Shown here: positions 1 through 11,221 of the stretch, in pieces
Position numbering within the stretch: position 1 is the stretch's first letter
How the letters are laid out: every line of letters begins with the position of its first letter
Source: Heloderma charlesbogerti
Lineage: Eukaryota; Chordata; Lepidosauria; Squamata; Helodermatidae
Direction: 5' to 3'
Assembly (NCBI GenBank): GCA_026122225.1
Contig: JANEZZ010002766.1
Span: 124,001 to 188,000, forward strand
DNA length: 64,000 nt
Translations under genes and position numbers: made by a program
The notes under the pieces: model-generated
Seen by the model: only the letters and a program-made list of their open reading frames with translations
Told to the model about the DNA's origin: nothing
Database searches by the model: none

Positions 1-2709
1 TTTGATTAGACGGACCTTTGTCGGCAAGGTGATGTCTCTGCTTCTTACTATGCTGTCTAGGTTGGCCATAGCTTTCCTCCCAAGGAGCAAGCGTCTTTCA
101 ATTTCATGGCTACAGTCACCATCTGCGGTGATCTTGGAGCCCAAGAAAGTAAAATCTGTCACTGCTTCCATTTCTTCCCCTTCTATATGCCAGGAAGTGA
201 TGGGGCCAGATGCCATGATCTTCGTTTTTTTAATGTTGAGTTTCAAACCAGCTTTTGCACTCTCCTCTTTCACCCTCAACAAGAGGCTCTTGAGATCCTC
301 TTCGCTTTCTGCCATTAGGGTGGTATCGTCTGCATATCGGAGGTTGTTGATAATTCTCCCAGCAATCTTAATTCCGACCTCTGATTCATCCAACCCGGCA
401 TTTCTCATGATGTACTCTGCATATAAGTTAAATAAGCAGGGTGACAATATGCAGCCTTGTCGTACTCCTTTCCCAATTTGGAACCAATCGGTTGTTCCAT
501 GTCTGGTTCTTACTGTTGCTTCTTGACCCTCGTACAGGTTTCTCAGGAGACAGGTAAGGTGGTCTGGTACTCCCATCACTTTAAGAATTTGCCACAGTTT
601 GTTGTGATCCACACAATCAAAGGCTTTAGCATAGTCAATGAAGCAGAAATAGACGTTTTTCTGGAATTCTCTTGCTTTCTCCATGATGCAGCGAATGTTG
701 GCGATTTGATCTCTAGTTCCTCTGCCTCTTCGAAACCCAGCTTGTACTTCCGGTAGTTCTCGGTTCGCATACTGCTGAAGCCTAGCTTGTAGGATTTTGA
801 GCATCACCTTGCTGGCATGTGAAATGAGCGCAATTGTGCGGTAGTTTGAACACTCTTTGGCATTGCCCTTCTTTGGAATTGGAATGTAAACTGACCTTTT
901 CCAGTCTTGTGGCCACTGTTGAGTGTTCCAGATTTGTTGGCATATTGAATGCAGCACTTTAACAGCATCATCTTTTAGGATTTTAAATAGCTCGGCTGGA
1001 ATACTGTCATCTCCGCTAGCTTTGTTGTTACTAATGCTTCCTAAGGCCCACTTGACTTCACTCTCGAGGATGTCCGGCTCAAGTTCAGTGACCGCACTAT
1101 CATGGCTATCAGGGACATTCAGATCTTTCCTGTATAGTTCTTCTGTGTATTCTTGCCACCTCTTCTTAATCTCATCTGCTTCTGTTAGGTTCCTGCCTTC
1201 TTTGTCCTTTATCATGCCCGTCTTTGCACAAAACGTTCCCTTGAGATCTCCAATTTTCTTGAAGAGATCTCTAGTCTTTCCCATTCTGTTGTTTTCCTCG
1301 ATTTCTTTGCATTGTTCATTTAAGAAGGCCTTCTTGTCTCTCCTTGCTATTCTCTGGAACTCTGCATTCAGTTGGGTATATCTTCCCCTTTCTCCCTTGC
1401 TTTTTGCTTCCCTTCTTTCGTGAGCTACTTGTAAAGCCTCATCAGACAGCCACTTTGCTTTCTTGCATTTCTTTTTCTTTGGGATGGATTGAGTTGCTGC
1501 CTCCTGAACAATGTTACAGACCTCCGTCCATAGTTCCTCAGGCACTCTGTCTGTCAGGTCTAATCCCTGAAATCTATTCCTCACCTCCACTGTATATTCA
1601 TCAGGGATATGATTTAGGTCATACCTGAACGGTTTAGTGGTTTTCCCGACGTTCTTCAATTTAAGCCGAAATTTTGCAAGAAGCAGCTCATGATCTGAGC
1701 CACAGTCAGCTCCAGGTCTTGTTTTTACTGACTGTATGGAGCTTCTCCATCTTTGGCTGCAAAGGACATAATCAATCTGATTTTGATATTGACCATCTGG
1801 TGATGTCCATGTGTAGAGTCGCCTCTTGTGCTGTTGGAAAAGAGTGTTTGCTATGATCAGCATGTTCTCTTGGCAAAACTCTATTAGCTTTTGTCCTGCT
1901 TCATTTTGTACACCAAGGCCATGCCTGCCTGTTATGCCGGTGATTTCTTGACTTCCTACTTTAGCATTCCAATCCCCTATGATGAAGAGGACATCTTTTT
2001 TGGGTGTTAGTTCTAGAAGGTGTTGTAGGTCTTCACAGAACCGATCAACCTCAGCTTCTTCAGCCTCAGTGGTTGGGGCATAGACTTGAATTACTGTGAT
2101 GTTGAATGGTTTGCCTTGGATTCGTACTGAGATCATTCTATCATTTTTAAGATTGTACCCCAGTACTGCTTTTCCCACCCTTTTGTTGACTATGAGTGCT
2201 ACTCCATTTCTTCTAAGGGATTCTTGCCCACAATAGTAGATATGATGGTCACCTGAATTAAATTCGCCCATGCCTGTCCATTTTAGTTCGCTGATTCCCA
2301 AGATGTCGATGTTCAATTTTGCCATCTCACGTTTGACCACCTCCAGCTTACCTTGATTCATTGATCTGACATTCCAGGTTCCTAAACAATATTGTTCTTT
2401 ACAGCATCGGATTTTCTTTTCACCACCAGACACATCCACAGCTGAGTGTCCTTTCGGGTTTGGCCCAGCCGCTTCACTCTTTCTGGCGCTACTTGGAAAT
2501 ACCCTCTGCTCTTCCCCAGTAGCATATTGGACACCTTCCGACCTGAGGGGCTCATCTTCCGGCGTCATATCTTTTAGCCTTGTGATACTTTCCATGGGGT
2601 TTTCTTGGCAAGAATACTGGAGTGGGTTGCCATTTCCTTCTCCAGTGGACCACATTTTGTCAGAACTCTCTGCCATGACCTGTCCGTCTTGGGTGGCCCT
2701 GCACGGCAT
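1..2709 (-). CDS. BovB ORF2 (APE endonuclease + reverse transcriptase), partial, open
   Basis: I read this frame codon by codon from 2709 to 1 and found no stop; the first upstream in-frame stop is the TTA (TAA) at 2713-2715. That leaves 903 codons, with the C-terminus outside the window. The ATG at 2707-2709 is the first in frame, and the true start could be one of the later Met codons. APE motifs: GTWNVR at about residues 110-115, GDWNAKVG at 245-252, SDHE at 338-341. RT motifs: FIDYAKAFD with its catalytic Asp near 692, then YADD at 792-795 (positions 325-336). APE nicks target DNA and RT copies the element RNA by target-primed reverse transcription. All catalytic motifs visible here are intact. 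Confidence 0.93.
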   Translation of the reverse strand, partial: MPCRATQDGQVMAESSDKMWSTGEGNGNPLQYSCQENPMESITRLKDMTPEDEPLRSEGVQYATGEEQRVFPSSARKSEAAGPNPKGHSAVDVSGGEKKIRCCKEQYCLGTWNVRSMNQGKLEVVKREMAKLNIDILGISELKWTGMGEFNSGDHHIYYCGQESLRRNGVALIVNKRVGKAVLGYNLKNDRMISVRIQGKPFNITVIQVYAPTTEAEEAEVDRFCEDLQHLLELTPKKDVLFIIGDWNAKVGSQEITGITGRHGLGVQNEAGQKLIEFCQENMLIIANTLFQQHKRRLYTWTSPDGQYQNQIDYVLCSQRWRSSIQSVKTRPGADCGSDHELLLAKFRLKLKNVGKTTKPFRYDLNHIPDEYTVEVRNRFQGLDLTDRVPEELWTEVCNIVQEAATQSIPKKKKCKKAKWLSDEALQVAHERREAKSKGERGRYTQLNAEFQRIARRDKKAFLNEQCKEIEENNRMGKTRDLFKKIGDLKGTFCAKTGMIKDKEGRNLTEADEIKKRWQEYTEELYRKDLNVPDSHDSAVTELEPDILESEVKWALGSISNNKASGDDSIPAELFKILKDDAVKVLHSICQQIWNTQQWPQDWKRSVYIPIPKKGNAKECSNYRTIALISHASKVMLKILQARLQQYANRELPEVQAGFRRGRGTRDQIANIRCIMEKAREFQKNVYFCFIDYAKAFDCVDHNKLWQILKVMGVPDHLTCLLRNLYEGQEATVRTRHGTTDWFQIGKGVRQGCILSPCLFNLYAEYIMRNAGLDESEVGIKIAGRIINNLRYADDTTLMAESEEDLKSLLLRVKEESAKAGLKLNIKKTKIMASGPITSWHIEGEEMEAVTDFTFLGSKITADGDCSHEIERRLLLGRKAMANLDSIVRSRDITLPTKVRLIK

Positions 2710-2785
2710 AGCTTATGGCTTCACTGAGTTACGCAAGCCCCTTCGCCACAACAAGGCAGGGATCCATGAAGGGGAGTCGCACCAT
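1..2785 (-). mobile_element. BovB (RTE clade) LINE, 5' and central part, runs off the left edge
   Basis: Minus-strand BovB retrotransposon. Starting from its 5' end near 2785 it carries the typical 5' leader, an apurinic endonuclease (APE) domain and a reverse transcriptase. The C-terminal end lies beyond the window. Position 1 matches about 63648 of the second BovB copy at the right edge, so roughly the last 140 residues are missing here. The 5' boundary is seen where the CR1 reading frame to the right stops matching at about 2784-2788. BovB is restricted among reptiles to squamates, which is the main clue to the host. The absence of any stop in the ORF suggests a young copy. Confidence 0.95.
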
Positions 2786-3625
2786 AGATTTGTATAAAGA
2801 CAGTATGATATTGGCAGTTTTATTCTCAATTCCTTTCCTAATTATGCCTAACATGGAGTTTGCCTTTTTTACAGCGGCCGCACACTGGGTTGACATTTTC
2901 ATCGAGCTGTCCACCACAACTCCCAAAACTCTTTCTTGGTCGGTCACTGCTAGCTCAGATCCCATCAGGTTATACGTGAAGATGGAATTTTTTGCCCCAA
3001 CATGCATCACTTTACACTTGCTTACATTGAACTGCATTTGCTATTTCGATGCTTGGAGAGATCCTTTTGGAGCTCTTTACAATCCCTTTTTGTTCTGACC
3101 ACCCTAAATAATTTGGTGTCATCAGCAAACTTGTCAACAGATCCCTGTGGGACCCCACTATTTACTTCCCTCCATTGGGAGAATTTACCATTTATTCCTA
3201 CTCCCTGCTTTCTGTTCTTTAACCAGTTACTGATCCATAGGAGGACCTGTCCTCTTATTCCATGACTGCTAAGTTTGCTCAGGAGGAGGGACTTTGTCAA
3301 AAGCCTTTTGGAAGTACAAGTACACAATGTCTACCAGATCACCCCTGTCTACATGTTTAATGACACTCCCAAAGAACTCTAAAAGGTTAGTGAGACAGGA
3401 CTTACCTTTATGGTAGCCATGTTGATTCTTTTTTAGCATGGCTTGTCCTGCTATATGCTTACTACTTTTATCTTTAATATTGTTTCCATCCAGCTTACCC
3501 AGAACAGACGTTAAGCTAACCAAGCTGTAATTTCCTGGATCCCCCCCGGATCCCTTTTTAAAATGCGGTGTTACATTGGCCTTCTTCCAGTCCTCTGGTA
3601 CTGGTGCTGAATACAAATTCCTGGG
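2786..3625 (-). mobile_element. CR1 LINE reverse-transcriptase fragment
   Basis: Broken reverse-transcriptase frames read PEDWKKANV, a KSCLTNLLEFF stretch, FQKAFDKVP, GVPQGS, FADDTKLF and SLYKSMVR, the signature order of CR1-clade RT. The QGS box joins almost directly to FADD (near 3140-3155), so the stretch normally lying between them has been deleted. Frameshifts break the rest. The C-terminal end is cut by the 5' end of the neighbouring BovB. Dead copy. Confidence 0.9.
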
Positions 3626-4014
3626 TTCAGCATGTTCTCAAAGGCACCCCGTTCCTTAATTCTAAGAGTATGTCTCCCTGCAAACCTGAAGTCTACCCAC
3701 TCCTGCCCTAAGGAAATCTGGAAACAATAGTTTTGTGAAGGAAGGTAGTCTGGATCTCCAACAGCATAAAAATGCCCGATATGGGAAGGGAAAATAGGTA
3801 TTTTGTCCAGGTTCAGCAAGGAAGAGGTATGGGAGATATACCTGCCTGAGGGACTGCAATGTTGCACATGTATAAATGGTGGGTTCCCCCTCTGCTCTCA
3901 CCTACAGCCAATGGCAGGATGGGAGGGACAAGAAATGGAGGGGGGCAGTGAGAAGCAGAAACCCCAGTGTTGTTTTTGTGACTCCCGGGAGCAGTTTATG
4001 TAAGTACTAATGGT

Positions 4015-4200
4015 TATCTGTGGGTTATTTAACCTCAGATTAACCTATAGTGTCTGGGTTTGGATGTCATGTAGCAACCTCCGATCAGGCCGATGGACGG
4101 TTGATTATTCAAAATGATGGCAGAATGCACCCGGTATGCGCCATGGCAAATTGTGGGTTAATTAAACCATGATTGGCTGCCGTTACGTGCGAACCGAGTC
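4015..4200. mobile_element. Palindromic MITE fragment (AACCCATGATT / GTTACGTGCGAACC type)
   Basis: Contains the mirrored phrases GGGTTATTTAACC and GTGGGTTAATTAAACCATGATT and ends in CCGTTACGTGCGAACC. The same terminal sequence recurs at 24948-25336, 38115-38330 and 56862-57097. Only one terminus is clear here. Confidence 0.5.
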
Positions 4201-4565
4201 CCTCTTTGTGAATGACCTTGGTTCAGGAATGGCCATTCCTGAAGAGAGGAATTTCAAAGACAGATATCAACATGAAATTGCTCAAGTACAATTCCTCAAG
4301 AAATTAAAATCTATCTTCTGTGGTTTGAACAGGCACCAAGGGTTGTTTTATTACACTGCATATGTTGATCGGCTCACAAATGCAATAATATCTGTGTTAT
4401 CACCCAGCAATGTTTTTTGAATGGAAACTGTTACGGTTATCACCACTGTCTGTACTTTTTGCATTTCAATTCCCTCTGGCAACACAGTTTACATCACCCC
4501 CCACCCCCTCAGCATGTGTATCTAGATCTGCCAATTTGAGGCTAACTGTTCATGCATCTGGTGAA

Positions 4566-4640
4566 TCATAGAATCATAGAATAGTAGGGTTGGAAGGGGC
4601 CTACAAGGCCATCGAGTCCAACCCCCTGGTGAAGTGCAGT
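4566..4640 (-). repeat. CR1 3'-end fragment
   Basis: Repeated AATCATAG units followed by GGGTTGGAAGGGGCCTACAA and ATCGAGTCCAACCCCCT, the reverse complement of the conserved CR1 3' terminus. Confidence 0.9.
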
Positions 4641-7149
4641 GTCCACAGAAGCTTATGCCGGAATAAATTTGTTGGTATTTAAGGTGCCGTAAGGCTATTG
4701 CTTGTCCCTGTTACCCATGATATGAGACTTTTGTGACGCTACATGTTCTTGGGCACTGGACATTCTTGTTTAGTTTTTTGCTAAAGGTATAGAAAGTCCC
4801 TTTCATGGGTATAGAGGGTCCCTTTAAGTTCTGGAATATGAGGCATGAAGGGGAATGAAAGAAGGAAAAAGGACAGACCAAAACAAGAGGGGGCAGGGGG
4901 GAGGCACTGTGTTTGTGGTTTGATACAGGATCCATCAGCAAAATTCTTACAGTTCTTTCAGCCAGGCTCCTGTGCCTTTAACAGCAGTGTGATAGCCAAA
5001 AATTAAATTAGATGAAGTTACTGTTACCTCCACACTGGGAAAAGCATCACCTGCTAAATTATTGCCTGACATGCATTTGCATAAGAGTACTGCCAGGGGA
5101 AAATAATGGTAATCCAAACTCTTGAGAGCCTGTACTTTCAGCTTGCCCCATGGAATATTCATCCCTTACAAATACAACACTTGCTTCCATCTGCAAGAGA
5201 AGGCCATGCATCCCACTTCACATCTATACCCTGCCTATATCAGTAAGCTCTTGCTGTTCTTAGCTATGAGTTCTTTTATAAACAAAATTCATCAGTCCTC
5301 CAGGAAAGAATCTTCCCAAAATAAAAAGTGTAGGTGTATACACAACAACAAGAGAGAGAGAATAGCAAATTTTTTTTTTTCCCAGGAGGACAATAGTTTC
5401 TATTTCAGGGAAAAGGGAAGGATGCATGAGATGGCCTTGACAAAATGGAGAAAGCTGCTTGCTTGCAAATGGAACCCTCCTCCAGATGCGGCCATGTTCA
5501 GTTATTTATTTGTGATTTTTGGAGAAAGATGTCCAATGGTATAAAGACCATCACAGCAAGTGATTTGTAAGAACCATGGCATAGCAATGGTGGGCACTTT
5601 TCCAGTGGATATATATATTACATAAAGGAACTTATTACACAAAGGAACCTTTCAACAACTGCCAGAGTGGAAATGCTTTACACACAGTAAAGGTGAACTA
5701 AAACTATCCTGAAATCTTGATACAGAAATATATTGTACAATCTCACTATGGATAAACTGATACACCAGACAAGCACTTCTAAGGATTTAACTAACCCAGA
5801 AATTCCTTTTGTCACCTGCAATCCATTTTTGACATATGCAAATAGATCATGCTCAAATGCTGCCCATGCTTGATAAATACCAAATTATTATGACATGTTA
5901 ATTCTTTGGAATTTGGTTTATACTGCATTGTAATCCTATTTTGGTGTCAAACATTTGATGTTCCTTTTATGTGCTTAAAGATGGGGTTTTTGTTCTTCAT
6001 GTTCTTTTTCTACTGTTTGTATTTAAAAAAAAAATTAAACAAATCATTACAAAAATAAAGTTAGAAGACAATATGTGGCTCTCCCTTTGTCCTAAGGAAG
6101 TATCAGTAATAAAGCTAAAGTATCTCCCTAAAAATAATATTAATTGTTCATAGAGATAAATATTTCTCCCTTTCTCATGAGATTCAAATTCTGGTTTACC
6201 CAGTGATGATGCCAATTGTCAGTAGGTCCAAGAGACTGACAAAAGAAAAGTATTTCTTCACACAATGCAGAAGTAATGTATGAACGTCACTACTGTGGGA
6301 TACCCAAGTCGCAGCAGGGTTGGGTTTTTTTCAACCTCAATATTAAAAAAAGTCATACACCCCAAGAAGAAATGTATAATAACACTCAATAATGCCTCAA
6401 CTTATCATTAAAGCAAAACTTGCAATGTATCAGTAGGATACAGCACAACACAAGAGAGCATTTAAATGCTGATAGGCATCAAAGATTTGAATCCAGATGC
6501 AGGCTACTGCAATAGATATAAACAGATTTAGTCTTAGGAAATCTGTCCACTTGAAATTCAGAACATAAAAGAAAATAATATAGATGTGGCTAAAAAGCAA
6601 ACTTGTTGTCACATGATGGAACTAACAGACAAGGTGTATATATGCTTTAGTTATCTGGCATCAAAGAATCCTTATTCAGGCAATTCCAAAGTGTCCAAGA
6701 TGGCACCAGCCACATGGACTCTGGGGTCAAGATTTGTTCCAGCCAAACCATGTGTTCTTCATGTAGAATCCAGTAGAAAAAACAAAGAGGAAGAGAGATA
6801 TCCAGGCCTACCTCTTTAAAAAAAACTAACCAAAAATTCCCAAACCCCTTCAGCATTGGAGGAATCTACCTACCACTAGCAATGTGAACTAATCAACATT
6901 AGAAAGAGAGAGGCCTCATAAAAAGCCAGTCAGATGAACTTATTCTAATATTATGTTTCCATTCCCTATCTAGTTACAGTTGATGCAAATTACCAGGCAG
7001 TATAGAATTTCTACTCCCACCCCCCAAAAAATTCTGGCAACAAGGCTAATTAAATTGGGGGATATTAAGAGGAGTGGGTTTTGGTTGCCTAGGTGACAGA
7101 CACTGCAATAACGTTAGACAGATAACCTAGCATTACTGTCTTCCAAGAG

Positions 7150-7495
7150 GAGTTTCGACACTTTTAAAATGGAAACTCAATAGGCCAACATAAGTCAGGT
7201 CCATCACAACTACCACAAGACGTGGTGATAGCTACTAGGTTAGATGGCTTTTAAAAAACGGACAAGTTTCTGGATGATATATAGATTATTGGCTATTCAG
7301 TAAACAGAACTTCATGTTCAAAGGCAGCAAATGTCTAGGTACCAGACACTGATATAAATACCAGGGGTACAACAATCATCTTTATGACTTGCTTGCAAGT
7401 GCCTTGAGGCATTGGGCTGATTAGCCTGGAAACAAAATGCTGCGCTAGATGGTCTGATCCAGCAAGGGAACTCTTGTGTTCATTGTTAGCTGGAT
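7150..7495 (+). repeat. CR1-type LINE 3' region, diverged
   Basis: Carries the CR1 3' phrases ACTACCACAAGACGTGGTGAT, a GATGGCTTTTAAAA block and TAGATGGTCTGATCCAGCA before the end. A clearer copy lies at 39751-40275. Confidence 0.7.
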
Positions 7496-7734
7496 GAAAC
7501 TGCTAGAGGCTTAGGAAAACTGATTTCTCTGCATTTCTCTGAGAAAAAATGGTTTCCTCAGGATTGGGTGGTATTGCTTGCAGGGATACTTTATTTAAAC
7601 ACATTTACATGCCATACTTCAACTTAGCTACTTCCAGGGAGATGTACAATCATCACAAAAATGATATCTAATGAAATTGCTGTTTCCTCCTCTTTTCTCT
7701 CTCTCTGCCAGGGCATGGTATCAGGTCACATGAT

Positions 7735-8088
7735 ACAGCCATCTTACTGAAGTTAAGCAGGTTTGAGCCTGGTCAGTGCCTGGATGAGCCACCACCGGGG
7801 AACCCCATGTATGTTGAGTTCCATAATGGAAGAAAGGCAGTGTAGGCTTGTGACTGGTGGCTCTAATGTCAGTGGATTGGTGAATCTGCTCCAGGTTTCA
7901 GTCAGAACCAGTCAGAACTCTAAAGGAGCTATTCAAGGTGCTTCACACCTTGGATAGCTCCTTTAGAGTTCTGACTGGCCTTGACTGAAACCCAGAACAT
8001 ATTCACTGCCCCACTGACATTACAGCCACCAGCCTCCACTGAAGAAAGGTGGGGAATAAGTCTATTAAATAATTATTGTTTATTTATT
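7735..8088 (+). mobile_element. 5S-rRNA-derived SINE, split by a hAT MITE
   Basis: The block from CATCTTACTGAAGTTAAGCA through GAGCCTGGTCAGTGCCTGGATG mirrors the internal control region of 5S rRNA (the AAGCTAAGCAGGG and CTGGTTAGTACTTGGATGG segments). The tail GAAAGGTGGGGAATAAG is interrupted at 7838-8041 by a MITE and resumes afterwards. Diverged; not a functional 5S gene. Confidence 0.7.
7838..8041. mobile_element. hAT-type palindromic MITE with 8-bp target duplication
   Basis: A 204-nt, nearly fully self-complementary element. Its left end is CAGTGTAGGCTTGTGACTGG and its right end is the complement, ending CAGCCTCCACTG. It is flanked by AAGAAAGG at 7830-7837 and 8042-8049, an exact 8-bp duplication typical of hAT transposons. 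A second copy lies at 29976-30163. Confidence 0.85.
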
Positions 8089-8430
8089 ACATATCTATAC
8101 CACCCAATATCTGAAGCTCTGTGGGCAGTTCACAAAACAAAACCTAACGCAATAAAATAGTACAATATCATAAGATATAAAAAAATTAAAAGTTAAAACA
8201 ACAAAATGAAACTAGATTGTAAACACCAGCAGTGCTGCAAAGATCTTAAAACAAACAGACACATTTTTTTAAAACTGAAGGACTAAAAAGCCTGGGAGAA
8301 TAAAAAGGTCTTCACCTGGTGCCCCAAAGACCACAATATAGGCACCAAGTGAAATAAGATTTCTCAAAACAAAAACAGTAAAAGCAATAACAAAACAAGT
8401 CAAATCCATAAAACTAGCAGTCAGTTACAA
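8088..8430 (+). repeat. Dispersed non-LTR-type repeat fragment
   Basis: Begins with TTATTTATTACATATCTATACC, followed by GTGGGCAGTTCACAAAAC, an A-rich stretch and AAAGGTCTTCACCTGGTGCC. This is a common squamate LINE-associated pattern also seen at 9365-10160 and 51740-52015. The clade is not certain. Confidence 0.5.
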
Positions 8431-9352
8431 AATAGTTTCCAGGATCAGCTCAAAGTGCAGGTTTTGTCCGTTAAAGCCCTTCATGGCTTGGAACCAAGGT
8501 ACCTGAAAGATCACCTTCTCCCACATATATCTATCCAAACTTTGAGAACCACTTCGGAGACCACTTCACTTGTCCCCACCACATGAAGTAAAATGGATAG
8601 TTCCCAGGGAAAGAACCTTCTCGGTGATGGCACCCTAGTTGTAGAATGTCCTCCTGAAAGGCTCACCTGGAGTTGCCTTTATCGTCATTTCAGCATTAGG
8701 TGAATAGAAGGAGCTCTGTCGCTGAAAAATCCAGTTCTTTTTTTACTCGACAGAGTTCCGAGGTTTGTACGGCTTGATTTGTGTTTGGGAGCCAAGCTGC
8801 AGGCTTTTCTCCAAACTCCAGGAACTTTTTTGGGCATTTTTTCGCAGGTTCCATAATTTGTGCAAATTTCTGAGCAATTTGCAGAAATTATGGGTGAATT
8901 TACACAAATTGCTCAGAAATTCACACAAATTGTGGAACCTGTGAAATAAAAAAGCATGAAATGCCTGGCAAATCCACGAACTGCAGACTGCTTTGAGCGC
9001 TACAGCAGGACCCAAAACAAAGTCCAGGGGGCCGAACCTAGGAAAACCTGTCGAACTCCAGCCCCCAAACACATTTCTCTGACATCCCTAGGTGAATACT
9101 TCTTTTTATTTTCTCAGGCCTTTTAAAATCTGTGAATTTAAAGTTTTGAATTGTAACCCACTGTTTATGTGTTGTATATTTTTAGCCATGCTATGAAACT
9201 GGTTTTATTTCTCTGCTGACAATTTTTTTTAATGCTGCAATGTTTGTTTTATGATATTGTATTTTAATATTGCATTTTGCTATTTTATGTTTCTGAGCTG
9301 CCCAGAGAACAAATGTTATTGGGTGCCTATATAAATGGCATAAATAAAGAAA
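8430..9352 (+). mobile_element. L2 LINE 3' end, interrupted at 8707-9088
   Basis: The C-terminal L2 RT region is readable: AAAGTGCAG, then AAAGCCCTTCATGGCTTGGA, and GAGGGAAAGAACCTTCTCGG-like text. It continues after the interruption with TTTATTTTCTCAGGCCTTTT and an AT-rich 3' UTR ending TATAAATGGCATAAATAAAG. Confidence 0.75.
8707..9088. mobile_element. Non-autonomous DNA transposon inserted in L2, strongly palindromic core
   Basis: The decamer TAGGTGAATA occurs immediately before (8697-8706) and after (9089-9098) this segment, and L2 sequence is continuous across it. The core contains long mirrored arms (GGTTCCATAATTTGTG near 8846 against CACAAATTGTGGAACC near 8925). The right end TCTCTGACATCCCTA resembles the element at 44757-45197. 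The left end does not match as an inverted terminus. Confidence 0.65.
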
Positions 9353-9364
9353 ATAAAATAATTC

Positions 9365-10160
9365 ATCAACAGATTAAAACAGCTTAGATGACATACTGGA
9401 AAGTCTGGGTAAATGAAAAAAGATTTTCACCTAACATGAAAGAAACATTAACTTAGGCACCAGACAAGCCTAAGTGGGGAGGAAATTCTACATGTAGGGT
9501 GCCACCACTAACAAGGCCCTCTACCTACTTAACTTCAGGAGGAGGTAGGACTCAGAGAAAGGTCTCCAATGATGAGGTGAGCCTCTGATGATGCACATAT
9601 ACTTTGTCCAGGCACAGATGAGAGAAGACAGTCTTTTACAGTCTCAAACTGTTAGGGCTTTAAAAGGTAAGCACAAGCACTTGAATTGTGTTTGGAAACA
9701 AGCAGGCAGCCATCGCAGTTGCTTAAGAAACATATGAGACTGGCATTCATCCAATGCCAGTCAGCATCCTAGTAGCTGTAGGCATTCTCACAGGCATGTT
9801 GCAATAATCTAATGTAGACATTACTAGAGCACCGGTAACTGTGGCAAAGCTATATCTACCCAGGAGGGGTCGCTGCTGGTGAAAGGCAATTTGTGCCACA
9901 GATGCCCCTGGGGCCTCTAGTGCCCAAACTGGACCTAACCTATACCCCCAGACTGCAAGCCGGGTCCCTTTAGGTGGACTTCAACTGCACTGAGAATAGG
10001 GTGATCATCACCTTCCTGGTCAGACAAACCAGCCACCAACAATACCCCCATCTTGTTGGGCTTGACCTTCAATTTATTGGCTGTCATCCATTTTATTACT
10101 GATCTCAGACTTCATCCATTCCATTACTGATCCCAGAACTCACACTTCTGCATCTGACTC
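9365..10160 (+). repeat. Dispersed non-LTR-type repeat fragment
   Basis: Contains the phrases AAGGCCCTCTACCTACTTAA, TCTCCAATGATGAGGTGAGC, TTAGGGCTTTAAAAGGTAAG, GGAAACAAGCAGGCAGCCAT and TTGACCTTCAATTTATTGGC. Together they form a familiar long dispersed repeat of squamate genomes. No coding frame survives. Confidence 0.55.
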
Positions 10161-10657
10161 AAATTAAAAGGAGAAACAGAGCTGGATGTTACCAGCATAC
10201 CGATGGCAACCTACTGCAAATTTGGGACCTGGAATTCAAATCCCTGTTTAGCTGTATCTCCAATAGTGACTGACCCTTCAGACTCCACTTCCCCCATGTG
10301 TAAAATGGGGGGTATTGGGGCTTATCTTGATGATCAGTGAATGCATCCCTCTAACAATGATTCAGAAACAATAGCACAACATTCAGTCCACACAATGGGT
10401 GGAGGGGGATAATTTTACTACAATGGTATAGATGCATTGCTGTTCTTCTACCACCCTTTTAAAAAATACACATGCATTTCAAAACATGAATGCACAGCTT
10501 TCAATCGACCAATTAAATTACTTTCAACCAAAAGTAAAATAGAATAAAAGAGGCACAAAATGTCATTGCTATACAGGGAGGGTATAGCTCTTTTTAATAA
10601 AGCTCTATGAAGAGCATTCCTGCACTAGAGAGGAACAGCCAAGCACAGCCTCTAAAG

Positions 10658-10750
10658 CAGGGGTGCACAACCTGTGGCCCGGAAGCTTCACGTGCTCCGG
10701 GAGCCACATATCCCCCCCCCACAAGACCTTAACACTCCCTCACACACACA

Positions 10751-10782
<32 letters not shown>

Positions 10783-10934
10783 GTGATTGTACTGCTGTAG
10801 TTGTGGCTGCCGCTGCCAATTGCAAACCTCCTCTCCTCTCACTCCCCCAGCGATCTTTCCTCACTGGTGGCTGGGGAGAAGGCATAAGCCAGCATCACAT
10901 GTGGTCCTCAGGGCTGAAAAGGTTGTGCACCCTG
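10658..10934. mobile_element. hAT MITE with exact 8-bp target duplication
   Basis: Termini CAGGGGTGCACAACCT and AGGTTGTGCACCCTG are near-perfect inverted repeats. CTCTAAAG flanks the element at 10650-10657 and 10935-10942. A (CA)n microsatellite has expanded inside it (about 10741-10782). Confidence 0.9.
10741..10782. repeat. (CA)n microsatellite
   Basis: Runs of CA with short TA interruptions inside the hAT MITE. Confidence 0.9.
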
Positions 10935-10973
10935 CTCTAAAGCATTCAGTGTGAAGATTAAGAGACAATTTAA

Positions 10974-11221
10974 GAGAGCCAGTGTGGTGTAGCAGTGGGA
11001 GGGCTGGACTGGGAGCTGGGAGATCCGGGTTCTAATCCCCACTTGGCCACGGAAGCTCACTGGGTGACTTTGGGCCAGTCACAGACTCTCAGCCCAACCT
11101 ACCTCACAGGGTTGCTGTTGTGAGGATGAAATTGAGAGGAGGAGGATAATGTAAGCCGCCTTGGGTTCCTTGCAAGTGGAAAAAGAGGCGGGATATAAAT
11201 GCAATAAAATAAATAAATAAA
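10974..11221 (+). mobile_element. MIR-like CORE-SINE
   Basis: tRNA-like head (GGTGTAGCAGTGGGAGG, B-box-like GGGTTCTAATCC), then the MIR core (CACTGGGTGACTTTGGGCC, TACCTCACAGGGTTG), and an L2-type tail GGGATATAAATGCAATAAAA. Further copies lie at 41290-41505, 44412-44601, 47445-47512, 54992-55233 and 62470-62705. Confidence 0.85.

Noticed and set aside
10190..10340. Diverged MIR fragment (AATGGGGGGTATTGG region)
   Set aside because: Only a short similarity to the MIR core; too weak to annotate.
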